From assembly GCA_963718145.1 (NCBI GenBank), contig CAVQYJ010000020.1, positions 744,001-808,000 of the forward strand: a DNA stretch of 64,000 nt. Direction: 5' to 3'. Numbering within the stretch: the first letter of the stretch is position 1; each line of letters starts with the position of its first letter. This document shows positions 45,413 through 54,541 of this stretch, one piece after another. The translations under genes were made by a program, and so were the position numbers. This stretch comes from UBA7672 sp963718145 (GTDB lineage: Bacteria > Pseudomonadota > Alphaproteobacteria > Caulobacterales > Hyphomonadaceae). A model generated the notes under the pieces. The model did no database searches, was not told the origin of the DNA, and saw nothing but the letters and a program-made list of their open reading frames with translations.

Positions 45413-46468
45413 TTGGCCAGAACGAAGATCTTTCCCGTCATCATGTCCGGCGGCTCCGGCACGCGGCTGTGGCCCCTGTCCACCGGCGAGAAGCCCAAGC
45501 AATTCCACGAGCTGGGCGCGCCGCGGTCCATGATCGAGGAGACGGCGCTGCGGCTCTCTGGCGTGCATGGCGACGTCGAATTCCTGCAGCCGATCGTGAT
45601 CGCAGGCGAAGGCCATCGCGGGCTGGTGCGCGAGCTGCTGGCGGCATCGGGCGTGACGCCGGCTGCGGTCGTGCTCGAACCGCAGGGGAGGAACACGGCG
45701 GCGACGGCGGCGCTGGCTGCCTATATCGCACAGGAACTCGACGCTTCGGCCATGGTTGTGCTGGCGCCGGCGGACCATCTGATGGCCCGGCCGCGTGCGC
45801 TGATCGCCGCAATCCAGGCGGCAGGCGTCGTCGTCGCCGAGCGCATCGTCACGTTCGGGATCACGCCGACCGGGCCGGCGACCGGCTATGGCTATATCCG
45901 TAACGGCGCGACGCTTGGCGCAGGCGTGTACGAGATCGCGGCCTTCAAGGAGAAGCCCGACCGCGAGACGGCGGAAGGCTATCTCAAGGACGGCGGCTAT
46001 AGCTGGAACGCCGGCATCTTCTATTTCAATCCGAAGGTGATGCTGGAGGAATTCGCGGCCAGCGCGCCGGACATCAAGGCCGGCGCCGCGACAGCGCTGA
46101 AGCGCGCGCTGCGCGATGATGGCGAGATCCTTCTCGATGCCGACGCCTTTGCCCAGACGAGATCGGAATCCGTCGACCGCGCGGTCATGGAGAAGACCAG
46201 GCGTGGCGCTGTGGCGCCGTGCGATCCGGGCTGGGCGGACGTGGGATCGTGGTCGGAACTCTGGCGGCTGTCGGAGAAGGACGAGAACGGCAACGCGGTG
46301 ACGGGCTCGGTGACCACGCTGGACGCCTCCAACAACCTGGTGCGAGGGGAGGGCGTGCACGTCTCGGTGGTCGGGGTCTCCGACCTGGTGATCGTGGCGA
46401 CCAGGGATTCCGTCCTCGTCATCCCGCGCAACAGGTCTCAGGACGTGAAGAGCGTCATCCCGAAATAG
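45413..46468 (+). CDS. manC: mannose-1-phosphate guanylyltransferase (ManC type, no isomerase domain)
   Basis: A 351-residue protein from TTG 45413 (GGGAG upstream); the frame also allows an ATG at 45374. IFPVIMSGGSGTRLWPLSTG and EKPKQF are the nucleotide-binding and catalytic motifs; GRNTAATAALAAYIA, LAPADHLM and FKEKPDRETAEGYL follow. It stops after the beta-helix-like region (LVIVATRDSVLVIPRNRSQD), so the fused phosphomannose isomerase half of larger ManC proteins is missing. It makes GDP-mannose. It is divergent from ugd and convergent with the DprE2-like gene. Confidence 0.92.
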   Translation: MARTKIFPVIMSGGSGTRLWPLSTGEKPKQFHELGAPRSMIEETALRLSGVHGDVEFLQPIVIAGEGHRGLVRELLAASGVTPAAVVLEPQGRNTAATAALAAYIAQELDASAMVVLAPADHLMARPRALIAAIQAAGVVVAERIVTFGITPTGPATGYGYIRNGATLGAGVYEIAAFKEKPDRETAEGYLKDGGYSWNAGIFYFNPKVMLEEFAASAPDIKAGAATALKRALRDDGEILLDADAFAQTRSESVDRAVMEKTRRGAVAPCDPGWADVGSWSELWRLSEKDENGNAVTGSVTTLDASNNLVRGEGVHVSVVGVSDLVIVATRDSVLVIPRNRSQDVKSVIPK

Positions 46469-46483
46469 ACTTGCCCGAAGGCG

Positions 46484-47293
46484 CTACAGCTTGGTCTTGT
46501 GGAAGACGAAGGCCGGGACGGTGCGGATCACCAGCATGATCATGCGCCACAGGCCGGGCGCATACTGGATCGGCCCGCCCGTGTCGGCGGCGCGGCGGAT
46601 CGCCTTGCCGATGGCTTCGGGCTTCGCCCACAGCGCGCCGGACTTGTTCATGCCATCGGTCATCGGCGTATCGACAAAGCCGGGCTTGACCGCGACCGCA
46701 CGCGCGCCGGACTTGGCCAGCGAATGCGCGAGGCCCTGCAGGTAGAGCGCAAAGCCGCCCTTCGCTGCGCCGTAGGCATAGTTGGACTGCCGGCCACGGT
46801 CGCCCGCGACAGACGAGACGCCGACGATCGAGCCGTGCTTCTGCCCGCGCATGATCTCTGCCGCGGCTTCGCACCACTGCACGGCGCTCGAAAAGTTCGA
46901 GGTGACGATGCGGGCGAGTTCGGCCGGATCGACGGAGGCTTTGTCCTGGGCGCCGAGATAGCCGTAGATCACATGCACGTGGTCGATGCCGCCAAGCTTC
47001 GCCGACCAGTCGGCAAAGTGTTCGCGGGCGTCGGCGGCGCCAGCCTCGAGATCGAGCGCGGCGGTTTCAACGCGGAATGCGCCGCGGGCGCGTAGGTCGG
47101 CGGCGAGGCCTTTCAGGCGCTCGTCATTGCGTGCGGCGAGCAGGAGCGCCGCGCCCTCGGCGGCGTAGATGCGCGCCGTGGCGATGGCGATGGCGGACAG
47201 CGCGCCCAGGATCACCACGCGGTTGCCGGCGCCGATGCCCATAGACTGCGTGGCTTCCCTCGAAGCCGAATGACCCAGCGATCCGTCCATCAT
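46484..47293 (-). CDS. short-chain dehydrogenase, DprE2-like
   Basis: A 269-residue SDR. The nucleotide site RVVILGALSAIAIATARIYA is altered from the usual G-x3-G-x-G. Catalytic residues are in place: SIVGVSSVAGDRGRQSNYAY and YGAAK (Y-x3-K). It ends with a hydrophobic stretch, RMIMLVIRTVPAFVF, like DprE2. The start overlaps the stop of the DprE1-like gene (ATGA), as in dprE1-dprE2 pairs of mycobacteria, where the two enzymes epimerise a polyprenyl-phospho-ribose to the arabinose form. Confidence 0.85.
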   Translation of the reverse strand: MMDGSLGHSASREATQSMGIGAGNRVVILGALSAIAIATARIYAAEGAALLLAARNDERLKGLAADLRARGAFRVETAALDLEAGAADAREHFADWSAKLGGIDHVHVIYGYLGAQDKASVDPAELARIVTSNFSSAVQWCEAAAEIMRGQKHGSIVGVSSVAGDRGRQSNYAYGAAKGGFALYLQGLAHSLAKSGARAVAVKPGFVDTPMTDGMNKSGALWAKPEAIGKAIRRAADTGGPIQYAPGLWRMIMLVIRTVPAFVFHKTKL

Positions 47294-48615
47294 GACACCC
47301 GTCTCCAGAAGGCTGATGACAGCCCCGGATCCACATGCGCACGGAATTCCTGCAATTTCGGAAACCCGCCCGCAAACATCTCCGGCGGGATGCGTCCGTC
47401 CTTGGCGGGATAGAGCCGCCCGCCGGCGTCTGCGACGATGCGGTCCAGATCGGACATAAGACGCAGCGTCTCCTCGCCCTTGTTGGAGAAATCCAGCGCC
47501 AGCGTCGTGCCTTCGCGCGGGAAAGAGAGAAGCCCCTGCGCCGGGATGCTTCCAAAATCCTTCAGCACGGCGAGCGGCGAGCCCTGGCCGGAGGCCGAAA
47601 TGGTTTTCAGAAGCTGAATCGTCCCCTCGCGCGCCGTCGCGGCCGGCAGCACGCACTGGTACTGGTAGAAGCCCGGCGCGCCATAGAGACGGTTCCAGTC
47701 CGCAATGGCGTCGAGCGGATAGAGGAAGGGCTCATAGTGCATCCTGTAGGGGCCCGCCTTCATAGTCTTGAGGTCGTGGCGCAGGCTGTTGAAGGCGCGG
47801 ACTGACAGCGCGTTGAGCGCAAAGCTTGGCGCATCGATCGGCATCTTCTTGCTCGGCTCTTCGCGATGCGTCTTGAGGTCGCCGTGCGCATACCAGTTGG
47901 CGGACGACAGCACGCCGCGGCCCAGATGCGCGCCGCCGACGCTGCAGTCGATCCACGCCATGGTGTGCTCGAACTGGTCCTTCTTCTCGGCGGCGATCGA
48001 GAAATAGTCCGAGACGTGCTCGAACTCCTTGTCCTCGGCATCGAGTGTGGAGGAGGGGATGGGGGCGGCCCGGAACTCGACCCACTCGATCACGCCAGTG
48101 AGGCCGAGGCCGCCTATCGTGGCGTGGAACAGCGGATCGCCCGGCGCCAGTTCGTGCGACGAGCCGTCCGTGCGCCACAGCTTCAGGCGGGTGACCGAGT
48201 TGCCGAAGTTCCCGGCGGTATGGTGGTTCTTGCCGTGGACGTCGTTGGCGACTGCCCCGCCCAGCGTGATGAAGCGCGTGCCTGGCGTCGTTGGCAGGAA
48301 GAAGCCCTGCGGCACGAGGAGCTGCAGGCATTGCGACAGCGAGACGCCCGCCTCGGCGCGGAGGAGGCCGGTCGCGCGGTCGAATGCGATCATGCGGTCG
48401 AGGCCGGTCATGTCGATGACGCGGCCATCGGGGTTGAGGTTCGAGTCGCCATAGGACCGGCGCAGACCGACCGCGAGCCCCGGCCCTGCCTCGGCAAGGC
48501 CAGCGACCAGCGCGCCCAGCTCATCCGGAAAACGCGGCTTCGCCACCAGGTGCGCCGCGCGGACGACGCGGCCCCAGGATGTGAAGCTCTTGGCGGAATG
48601 AAAAGGCGTGCCCAT
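47290..48615 (-). CDS. FAD-linked oxidase, DprE1-like
   Basis: A 441-residue flavoprotein of the vanillyl-alcohol oxidase fold. LAVGLRRSYGDSNLN and TLGGAVANDVHGKNHHTAGN with FGNSVTRLKLWRTDGS are DprE1-type FAD-binding motifs, and GGRLYPAKDGRIPPEMFAGG is the C-terminal DprE1 signature (the Y and K at the active site). DprE1 oxidises C2 of decaprenyl-phospho-ribose. It is coupled to the SDR downstream and follows hldE by 59 bases. In Gram-negative bacteria the lipid-sugar substrate is not settled. Confidence 0.88.
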   Translation of the reverse strand: MGTPFHSAKSFTSWGRVVRAAHLVAKPRFPDELGALVAGLAEAGPGLAVGLRRSYGDSNLNPDGRVIDMTGLDRMIAFDRATGLLRAEAGVSLSQCLQLLVPQGFFLPTTPGTRFITLGGAVANDVHGKNHHTAGNFGNSVTRLKLWRTDGSSHELAPGDPLFHATIGGLGLTGVIEWVEFRAAPIPSSTLDAEDKEFEHVSDYFSIAAEKKDQFEHTMAWIDCSVGGAHLGRGVLSSANWYAHGDLKTHREEPSKKMPIDAPSFALNALSVRAFNSLRHDLKTMKAGPYRMHYEPFLYPLDAIADWNRLYGAPGFYQYQCVLPAATAREGTIQLLKTISASGQGSPLAVLKDFGSIPAQGLLSFPREGTTLALDFSNKGEETLRLMSDLDRIVADAGGRLYPAKDGRIPPEMFAGGFPKLQEFRAHVDPGLSSAFWRRVS

Positions 48616-48674
48616 GACGGACAGAGCCTATCCCGGCAGGATTAGGGAAGCTTTTACAGGCTCGTCCCTGGCCG

Positions 48675-50141
48675 TTACGGCCCGCCGCGCTTGGATTTCT
48701 CGATGATTTTCGTGGTCGACTGGCCATCGACCAGCGTCACCCGCACGATCCGGCCGCCTCTTGCCCGGACAATGTCGGCCCCGACGATCTGGTCCTCGGC
48801 ATAGTCCGCGCCTTTCACCAGCACGTCCGGCTGCAACTCGCGGATCAGCTCCAGCGGCGTTTGCTCCCCGAACAGCACGACCGCGTCGACACCGCGCAGC
48901 GCCGCCATCACCGAAGCGCGGACGGCCTCCGGCTGTACCGGCCGCTCGGCGCCCTTCAGCGCGCGCACGGACGCATCGGTGTTGAGCGCCACGACCAGCC
49001 GGTCGCACGCGGCGGCGGCTTCTCGCAGCAGGGCGACATGGCCGGCGTGGAGAATGTCGAAACAGCCATTGGTGAAGCCGACGGTGAGGCCTTCGCGCGC
49101 CCAGCCCTCGCGCAGCTTCTTCGCATCGGCAAGGGAGAGGGCGCCCGGCGCGCCGCCCAGCCCGCGATTGCCCGAGCCGATCTCGGCGAGCAGGTCGGCA
49201 GGCGAGGCCGTCGCTGTGCCGCGCTTTCCGACAACCACGCCCGCGGCGACGTTGGCGATCTGCATCGCTGTTTCGAGCTTGAGGCCGCTGGCAAGCGACA
49301 GCGCCGTCGCCGCAGCGACGGTGTCGCCTGCGCCGGAGACATCGAACACCTCGCGCGCGCGCGCCGAAAGATGCAAAGGCGGTTCGGACGCGCGGAACAG
49401 CGACATCCCGTTTTCGGAGCGCGTGAGAAGGATGGCCGCGCCCGTCGCCTTGATGGCGATGCCGGCGGCGGCGGCGCAATCGGCGTCAGTGGCGCAGGGC
49501 GCCTGCGTTGCGAGGGCCAGTTCCTTGCGATTGGGCGTGATGACGCTCGCGCCCGTGTAGGCGCTCCAGTCGGCGCGCTTGGGATCGACGATGACAGGCA
49601 CGCCGGCTTTCCTGCCCGCGGCGATCGCGGCAGCGAGCACGCGGTCGGTGAGGGCGCCCTTGGCGTAGTCCGAGATCATCACTGCGCCGCACGCGGGCGC
49701 GAGGTCTTCGATCGCCCTGATCAGCGCGTCTTCGGTTTCCTTCGAAATTGCCCCGGCCTGTTCGCGGTCGACGCGCACGATCTGGTGCTGGCCGCCCATG
49801 TAGCGGGTCTTGAGGGTTGTGGGCCTGCCTGCGTCTTTCACCAGCCGCGCGTCGATCCGGCCCTTCTGCGCGGAAAGGATGTCCGACAGCGTTGAGGCGG
49901 CGGCGTCCTCGCCGGTCACGCCGACCAGCACGGCCCTGGCGCCAAGCGCCGCGATGTTGGCAGCGACGTTGGCGGCGCCGCCTGCGGTCCAGCGTTCGTC
50001 CGACACATGGATGATCGGCACCGGCGCCTCATCGGAGACACGCGATACTCTTCCGGTGACGTAGTGGTCCACCATCGTGTCGCCGACCACGAGCACGCGG
50101 CCCGCGGCGAGTCTGGAGATCTGGTCAGGTGTCGGGCTCAA
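48675..50141 (-). CDS. hldE: bifunctional heptose-7-phosphate kinase / heptose-1-phosphate adenylyltransferase
   Basis: A 488-residue fusion from a TTG start. Residues about 15-320 are a PfkB-type kinase (VLVVGDTMVDHYVTGRVSRV, TAGGAANVAANIAALGARAV, and DVSGAGDTVAAATALSLASG with the catalytic aspartate). Residues about 345-488 are a nucleotidyltransferase (VGFTNGCFDILHAGHVALLR, then DVLVKGADYAEDQIVGADIV). It makes ADP-heptose for lipopolysaccharide inner core. Upstream of the DprE1/DprE2-like pair on the same strand. Confidence 0.96.
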   Translation of the reverse strand: MSPTPDQISRLAAGRVLVVGDTMVDHYVTGRVSRVSDEAPVPIIHVSDERWTAGGAANVAANIAALGARAVLVGVTGEDAAASTLSDILSAQKGRIDARLVKDAGRPTTLKTRYMGGQHQIVRVDREQAGAISKETEDALIRAIEDLAPACGAVMISDYAKGALTDRVLAAAIAAGRKAGVPVIVDPKRADWSAYTGASVITPNRKELALATQAPCATDADCAAAAGIAIKATGAAILLTRSENGMSLFRASEPPLHLSARAREVFDVSGAGDTVAAATALSLASGLKLETAMQIANVAAGVVVGKRGTATASPADLLAEIGSGNRGLGGAPGALSLADAKKLREGWAREGLTVGFTNGCFDILHAGHVALLREAAAACDRLVVALNTDASVRALKGAERPVQPEAVRASVMAALRGVDAVVLFGEQTPLELIRELQPDVLVKGADYAEDQIVGADIVRARGGRIVRVTLVDGQSTTKIIEKSKRGGP

Positions 50142-50479
50142 TCTGTGTGTCCCACGGGGTCCGCTGTTCTCTAGCCAAGCTGGCCGCTTGCGTCACATCC
50201 TGTCGATGCAAATCCTCCAGACAGGCAACAGATCCGCATTCGCCAAGCATAGGTCAGGTTGAGCTCTGCACAATTGCGCTTGTCTTGGGACTGGAACAGT
50301 CTAGACAGATCGGCTGTCAAATAGAGCTGCCAAAGAGCTTCTGGATAGAGGAGCTTCTGACCAGGGAGTTCTGACAGGGGACGGAATTTGTGGGACTAGG
50401 GATTTTGGGCAATTGCTTGGCCCAGGGTCGGGGCGGGCGCGCAGCCGCCGTGTGCAGCGGTATGGGATCGTGACACCAG
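50142..50479. other. intergenic region with spaced GAGCTTCTG repeats
   Basis: About 340 bases between divergent hldE and the response regulator gene. GAGCTTCTG occurs at 50335 and 50351, with a shorter GAGTTCTGA at 50366, spacings 16 and 15. They lie about 110-145 bases upstream of the response regulator start. No gene is supported here. Confidence 0.5.
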
Positions 50480-50980
50480 ATGGCGCTGGACAGCGTTTCT
50501 GCACTTGTCCTCGATGACAACGCGCACATGCGCGGGCTGCTGCGCGTGATCCTCGCCGGCTTCGGCGTGCGCCGCGTCGAGGAAGCCGCCGACGTCGCCG
50601 AGGCGATCGGCATCATGGCGGGCGGGGAGCTCGATATTGCCTTTGTGGACTTCAAGCTTGGCGGCATGGACGGACTCGATTTCTGCCGGCGGATCCGCAA
50701 CGGGCCGGACAGCCCCGACGTCTATCTGCCGATCATCATGGTGACCGCCTATTCGGAACGCGGCCGGGTGATCGATGCGATCAATGCGGGCATAGACGAG
50801 TTCCTGGTCAAGCCGGTGCGGGCGGTCGACGTGGCCAACCGTGTGAACGCCGTGATCGAGCGGCGACGGCCCTTCGTGCAGTGCGGCGCCTATTTCGGAC
50901 CCGATCGCCGCCGGCGCGACAACCCCCGCTACAGGGGCCCGCTGCGGCGTGCGGGCGACCCCGGGACGATCGACATCTGA
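50480..50980 (+). CDS. single-domain response regulator with basic tail
   Basis: A 166-residue protein with a CheY-like receiver: acidic pair in ALVLDDNAHMRGLLRVILAG, phosphoacceptor D57 (FVDFKLGGMDGLDF), T/S position in IIMVTAYSERG and K111 (EFLVKPVRAVDV). After about residue 125 comes a short arginine-rich tail, FGPDRRRRDNPRYRG, instead of an output domain. It would pass a signal by protein contact. No kinase gene is adjacent. It faces away from hldE. Confidence 0.92.
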   Translation: MALDSVSALVLDDNAHMRGLLRVILAGFGVRRVEEAADVAEAIGIMAGGELDIAFVDFKLGGMDGLDFCRRIRNGPDSPDVYLPIIMVTAYSERGRVIDAINAGIDEFLVKPVRAVDVANRVNAVIERRRPFVQCGAYFGPDRRRRDNPRYRGPLRRAGDPGTIDI

Positions 50981-51130
50981 GCAAGAACCGTCTCTCCAGG
51001 CCGGTTCGCAGGCGCGGAACGTTGCGCGAAGCCGGTTAATCAAGGGCTGGTTGCGGCAAGCGCCGGGGCTGGCTAACGTCACACCCAAGATAGGGCGGAG
51101 CTTTTGCATCCGCGGCGGAGGGTCTTTCGA

Positions 51131-52747
51131 ATGGCAAATCGTCTCGGGCAAATGTTTGCCCGCAAGTCGGTCGAGCAGATGCACGCCGAGCATGCGTCCG
51201 GTGAGCTCAAGAAATCGCTGGGAGCCCTCAACCTTGTCCTGCTGGGCATAGGCTGCATCATTGGCACCGGTATCTTCGTGCTGACGGGCAGGGCGGCCGC
51301 GGAATTCGCGGGCCCAGGCATCATGATCTCCTTTGTCATCACCGGCATCCTCTGCGGCCTGGTCGCACTCTGCTACTCCGAACTGGCCGCGGCGATCCCG
51401 GTTTCCGGCTCCGCCTATTCCTACTCCTACGCTTCGCTGGGCGAGTTCGTCGCCTGGATCATGGGCGTGCTGCTGCTGCTGGAGTACGGCGTTGCGGCAT
51501 CGACCGTCGCCGTCGGCTGGTCGGGCTACGTCGCAAGCCTTCTGCACGACCTTGGCCTTACAATTCCCGCAGCGCTGACAGCGGCGCCGGGCGTGGAAGT
51601 GAAGGACCTCGTGACCGGGGAAATGGTCATGGGCATCGTGAATATGCCGGCGCTGCTCGGCATTGTTGCGGTCACCGCCTTGCTGACGCTCGGCGTGTCG
51701 GAGTCGGCAAACGTCAACAACATCGTCGTCGCCATCAAGGTGACGGTCGTCGTCGCCTTCATTGCGATCGGCTTCTTCTATGTGAAGCCGGAACTGTGGT
51801 CGCCGCTGATCCCGGACCAGGTGCCTGCGCCGCCGCCGGGATCGGACATGTCGCTCGGCGGCCAGATCTGGACCGCGCTCGGCAATGTCGTCAGCGGCCA
51901 CAGCCGGGATTCGGCCTACGGCATCGGCGGTCTCATCGCCGCCGCGTCGACGATCTTCTTCGCCTATATCGGCTTCGAGGCCGTCTCGACGGCAGGCGCG
52001 GAAGCCAAAAATCCGGCGCGGGACATGCCCATCGGCATCCTCGGCTCGCTGATCATCTGCACGATCCTCTACATCCTCACCTGCGCGGTGCTGGTCGGCA
52101 TCGTGCCCTATACCGAACTCAACACGCCGGCGCCGATCGCTACTGCGGTCAACGCCATGGGCCTGCCGTGGTTTGCCTTCCTGGTGAAGCTCGGCGCCTT
52201 CGCGGGCCTGTCTTCGGTGATGCTGGTCCTGCTCTATGGCCAGACGCGCATCTTCTACACCATGGCGCGCGACGGCCTGCTTCCGCCGATCTTCGCCAAG
52301 GTCAATCCGAAGACCCAGACGCCTGTGCTCAACACCATCCTCGTCGGCATCGTCGCCGCGGGCTTTGCAGGCTTCACCGGCCTCGACTTCCTTGGCGACA
52401 CAACAAATGTCGGCACGCTGGTCGCATTCATGCTGATCTGCGTGACGGTGATCTACCTGCGCTTTGCAAAGCCGAACCTCAACCGTCCGTTCAAGATGCC
52501 GACCTGGCTGATCGTGACCATCGCGGTTCTGGGCGCGACGATGTGCGCCATCCTGGTGATGTCGCTGATGTCTGCGGAAAGGACGCGCAACTTCTTCATT
52601 CCGTATCTTGTCGTCGGCGTGCTGATCTACTTCGCCTATGGCATGTGGAACTCGAAACTGGCCAAGGGCGAAGTGGTCACTGGCCACGAACCCGCGCCGG
52701 ATCTGGGCATCACCGGCCAGCAGCCTGACCCGGTGAAGGAGCGCTAG
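51131..52747 (+). CDS. APC-family amino acid permease (cationic amino acid transporter type)
   Basis: A 538-residue transporter with about twelve hydrophobic segments. After LKKSLGALNLVLLGIGCIIG come GTGIFVLTGRAAAEFAGPGI, the family consensus in helix 1, then FAYIGFEAVSTAGAEAKNPA and RDMPIGILGSLIICTILYIL in helix 6, and MARDGLLPPIFAKVNPKTQT. The length and the extra C-terminal helices fit the CAT subgroup. ATG 51131 follows GGAGGG. It imports amino acids by proton or sodium coupling; the substrate is unknown. Confidence 0.93.
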   Translation: MANRLGQMFARKSVEQMHAEHASGELKKSLGALNLVLLGIGCIIGTGIFVLTGRAAAEFAGPGIMISFVITGILCGLVALCYSELAAAIPVSGSAYSYSYASLGEFVAWIMGVLLLLEYGVAASTVAVGWSGYVASLLHDLGLTIPAALTAAPGVEVKDLVTGEMVMGIVNMPALLGIVAVTALLTLGVSESANVNNIVVAIKVTVVVAFIAIGFFYVKPELWSPLIPDQVPAPPPGSDMSLGGQIWTALGNVVSGHSRDSAYGIGGLIAAASTIFFAYIGFEAVSTAGAEAKNPARDMPIGILGSLIICTILYILTCAVLVGIVPYTELNTPAPIATAVNAMGLPWFAFLVKLGAFAGLSSVMLVLLYGQTRIFYTMARDGLLPPIFAKVNPKTQTPVLNTILVGIVAAGFAGFTGLDFLGDTTNVGTLVAFMLICVTVIYLRFAKPNLNRPFKMPTWLIVTIAVLGATMCAILVMSLMSAERTRNFFIPYLVVGVLIYFAYGMWNSKLAKGEVVTGHEPAPDLGITGQQPDPVKER

Positions 52748-52858
52748 CAGGCCCCGCAAAAGCTCAATCGACACGACGGCGTCGCTCCGTCTTGAGGGCG
52801 CCGTTGCGTTTGCGGGCATCCGCAGCTATTCCGCGCGCTCCCTGCCGCCGGAGATGAT

Positions 52859-53504
52859 ATGACAGTTCAAGCAGTCCTCTGGGATTTCGGCGGCGTGTTC
52901 ACCACATCGCCCGTTCGATGCCTTCAACCGCTATGAGCGCGAGCGCGGCCTGCCGGCCGACATCATCCGGCGGATCAATTCGATCAACCCGGACAGCAAC
53001 GCCTGGGCGCGGCTGGAGCGGTCCGAACTCGCCCCTGCCGAATTCGACGCCGCCTTCCTCGGCGAGGCGAGGGAGTTCGGCCAGTCGATCCCCGGCCGCG
53101 ACGTGCTGGCGCTGCTCTCCGGCGATCTTCGCCCGCGTGTGGTCGCCGCGTTCAAGGCCTGCAAGGCGAGGTTCAAGGTCGGCTGCATCACCAACAATGC
53201 CCCCACGGGCAAGGGCGCCGGCATGTCGTCCAACGCCGACAAGGCCGCTCAGATCGCTGAGGTCTTCGCCCTGTTCGACCATGTGATCGAAAGCTCCAAG
53301 GCCGGCGTGCGCAAGCCGGACCCGCGCATCTACCGCATGATGTGCGATGCGCTCGGCGTGAAGCCGGAAGCCTGCGTCTATCTCGACGATCTCGGCATCA
53401 ACCTGAAGCCGGCGCGCGAGATGGGCATGACCACGATCAAGGTCGCCTCCGAAGACCAGCTCCTGGCGGACCTTTCGAAGGCTGTGGGCCTCGCCTTCTC
53501 CTGA
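52859..53504 (+). pseudogene. HAD-family hydrolase, frameshifted near the start
   Basis: ATG at 52859 opens MTVQAVLWDFGGVFTTSP, the HAD motif I (here D-F-G-G). One extra base at about 52909-52912 breaks it; corrected, it continues FDAFNRYERERGLPADIIRR. The rest is in the second frame: FKVGCITNNAPTGKG (motif II), ESSKAGVRKPDPRIYRMMCD (K, motif III) and VYLDDLGINLKPAREMGMTT (motif IV). About 214 residues. The break is a single base in a C run and may be a base-calling error. It would act as a phosphatase or dehalogenase-like enzyme (HAD IA). Confidence 0.8.
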
Positions 53505-53586
53505 CCTCAATATTTCGCGCGCCCCCTTGCGTGGCGGCCTGCGTGGGAAGAGCCTCGCGCCCGGGAGTGGGAGAGCAGGGGTGGCC

Positions 53587-54144
53587 ATGCGCGGCTATGT
53601 GCGCGGGTCGGTGTGGCTGGCTGCGAGCGCAGCCCTGAGCGTTGCTGCTTGTGACCCGCCGCCAGATGCGGCGCCGAAGGGTGCGGCGGTGGTGGAGACG
53701 CCCGCGCCGCAACATGAAGCGATGCCCGAGCCCGTTGCGCAGACCGTCGCGGAGCTGGAGCGCATCGCCCGCGAAGGCAGCTACCGCGACCTCGCCCGTC
53801 TGGCCGACGCCACGCCGGATTTCCGCTCCAACAATGCGGGCATGAGCCATTCCGAATACTGGTATCTCAAGATGCGCACCGGCGACTGGCCGATGGCGCA
53901 GGTCGCCAAGGTGCTGCGCTACCGCTTCAAGGTCGCGGACTCGTCCCAGGGTCAGGTCTATATCTGGCCCTACATGGCGACTCTGAAGCCCGAGGAGATC
54001 ACGCCCGCAGCCTCCCGCGAGATCGACAGGCTTCTGGGGTCGGGGATGGCCGACGTGATCAAGGCCGGCGCGGTGTGGCCGGGCTATGTCCTCGGCATCC
54101 GCGAGGACGGGCTGTGGCTCTATTTCGTGTCGGGCAGTGGCTAG
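53587..54144 (+). CDS. small lipoprotein, function unknown
   Basis: A 185-residue exported protein: MRGYVRGSVWLAASAALSVA then AC, a lipobox, followed by a Pro/Ala-rich linker and a folded part (ELERIAREGSYRDLARLADA, SHSEYWYLKMRTGDWPMAQV, YIWPYMATLKPEEITPAASR). It ends GLWLYFVSGSG. No family is recognised with confidence. The ATG at 53587 is the best start. Its stop precedes the convergent small gene by 3 bases. Confidence 0.75.
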   Translation: MRGYVRGSVWLAASAALSVAACDPPPDAAPKGAAVVETPAPQHEAMPEPVAQTVAELERIAREGSYRDLARLADATPDFRSNNAGMSHSEYWYLKMRTGDWPMAQVAKVLRYRFKVADSSQGQVYIWPYMATLKPEEITPAASREIDRLLGSGMADVIKAGAVWPGYVLGIREDGLWLYFVSGSG

Positions 54145-54147
54145 GAG

Positions 54148-54429
54148 TCAGGCCGCGTCCTGCTTGCCGATACGCGGCGGGCCGCCCTGGGCCGCCTGCG
54201 AGGGGCCAAACGACCGGTCGAGCACGCGGGTCGAATCGAGCGCCAGGGTGATCGCTTCGCTGACGAGCTGCAGGATCTTCATGTTGTTGGCCATCACATG
54301 AAGCGCGTCAGGGCGCGTGTCCGCGGCGATGACATCGCAGCGGTGGATGATGTCCGCCCGCAGCTGCATCAGCAGGTCTTCGAGCTTGTGGCCGTTCGGA
54401 TTCTTATCCGAGCGAAGGAAATGGGTCAT
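54148..54429 (-). CDS. small hypothetical protein
   Basis: A 93-residue protein, MTHFLRSDKNPNGHKLEDLL, then MQLRADIIHRCDVIAADTRP and a helical LHVMANNMKILQLVSEAITL. GGAGGGAGG lies 6-14 bases before the ATG, a very strong ribosome site. No family is recognised. It is divergent from the pterin dehydratase gene. Confidence 0.75.
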   Translation of the reverse strand: MTHFLRSDKNPNGHKLEDLLMQLRADIIHRCDVIAADTRPDALHVMANNMKILQLVSEAITLALDSTRVLDRSFGPSQAAQGGPPRIGKQDAA

Positions 54430-54541
54430 GGGGCGCCTCCCTCCGAGGTTGGGCCACACTGGCGCAAATTCCCTGACCAATGGTTTCAGCCGACCGGCTC
54501 TTTCAGACTATATTTACCGGAAAGGCGCGCAGGAGGCGGTC

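Noticed and set aside
50396..52819. 807-codon minus-strand open frame opposite the permease
   Set aside because: His/Arg/Asp-rich shadow of the permease and response regulator; no recognisable domain.
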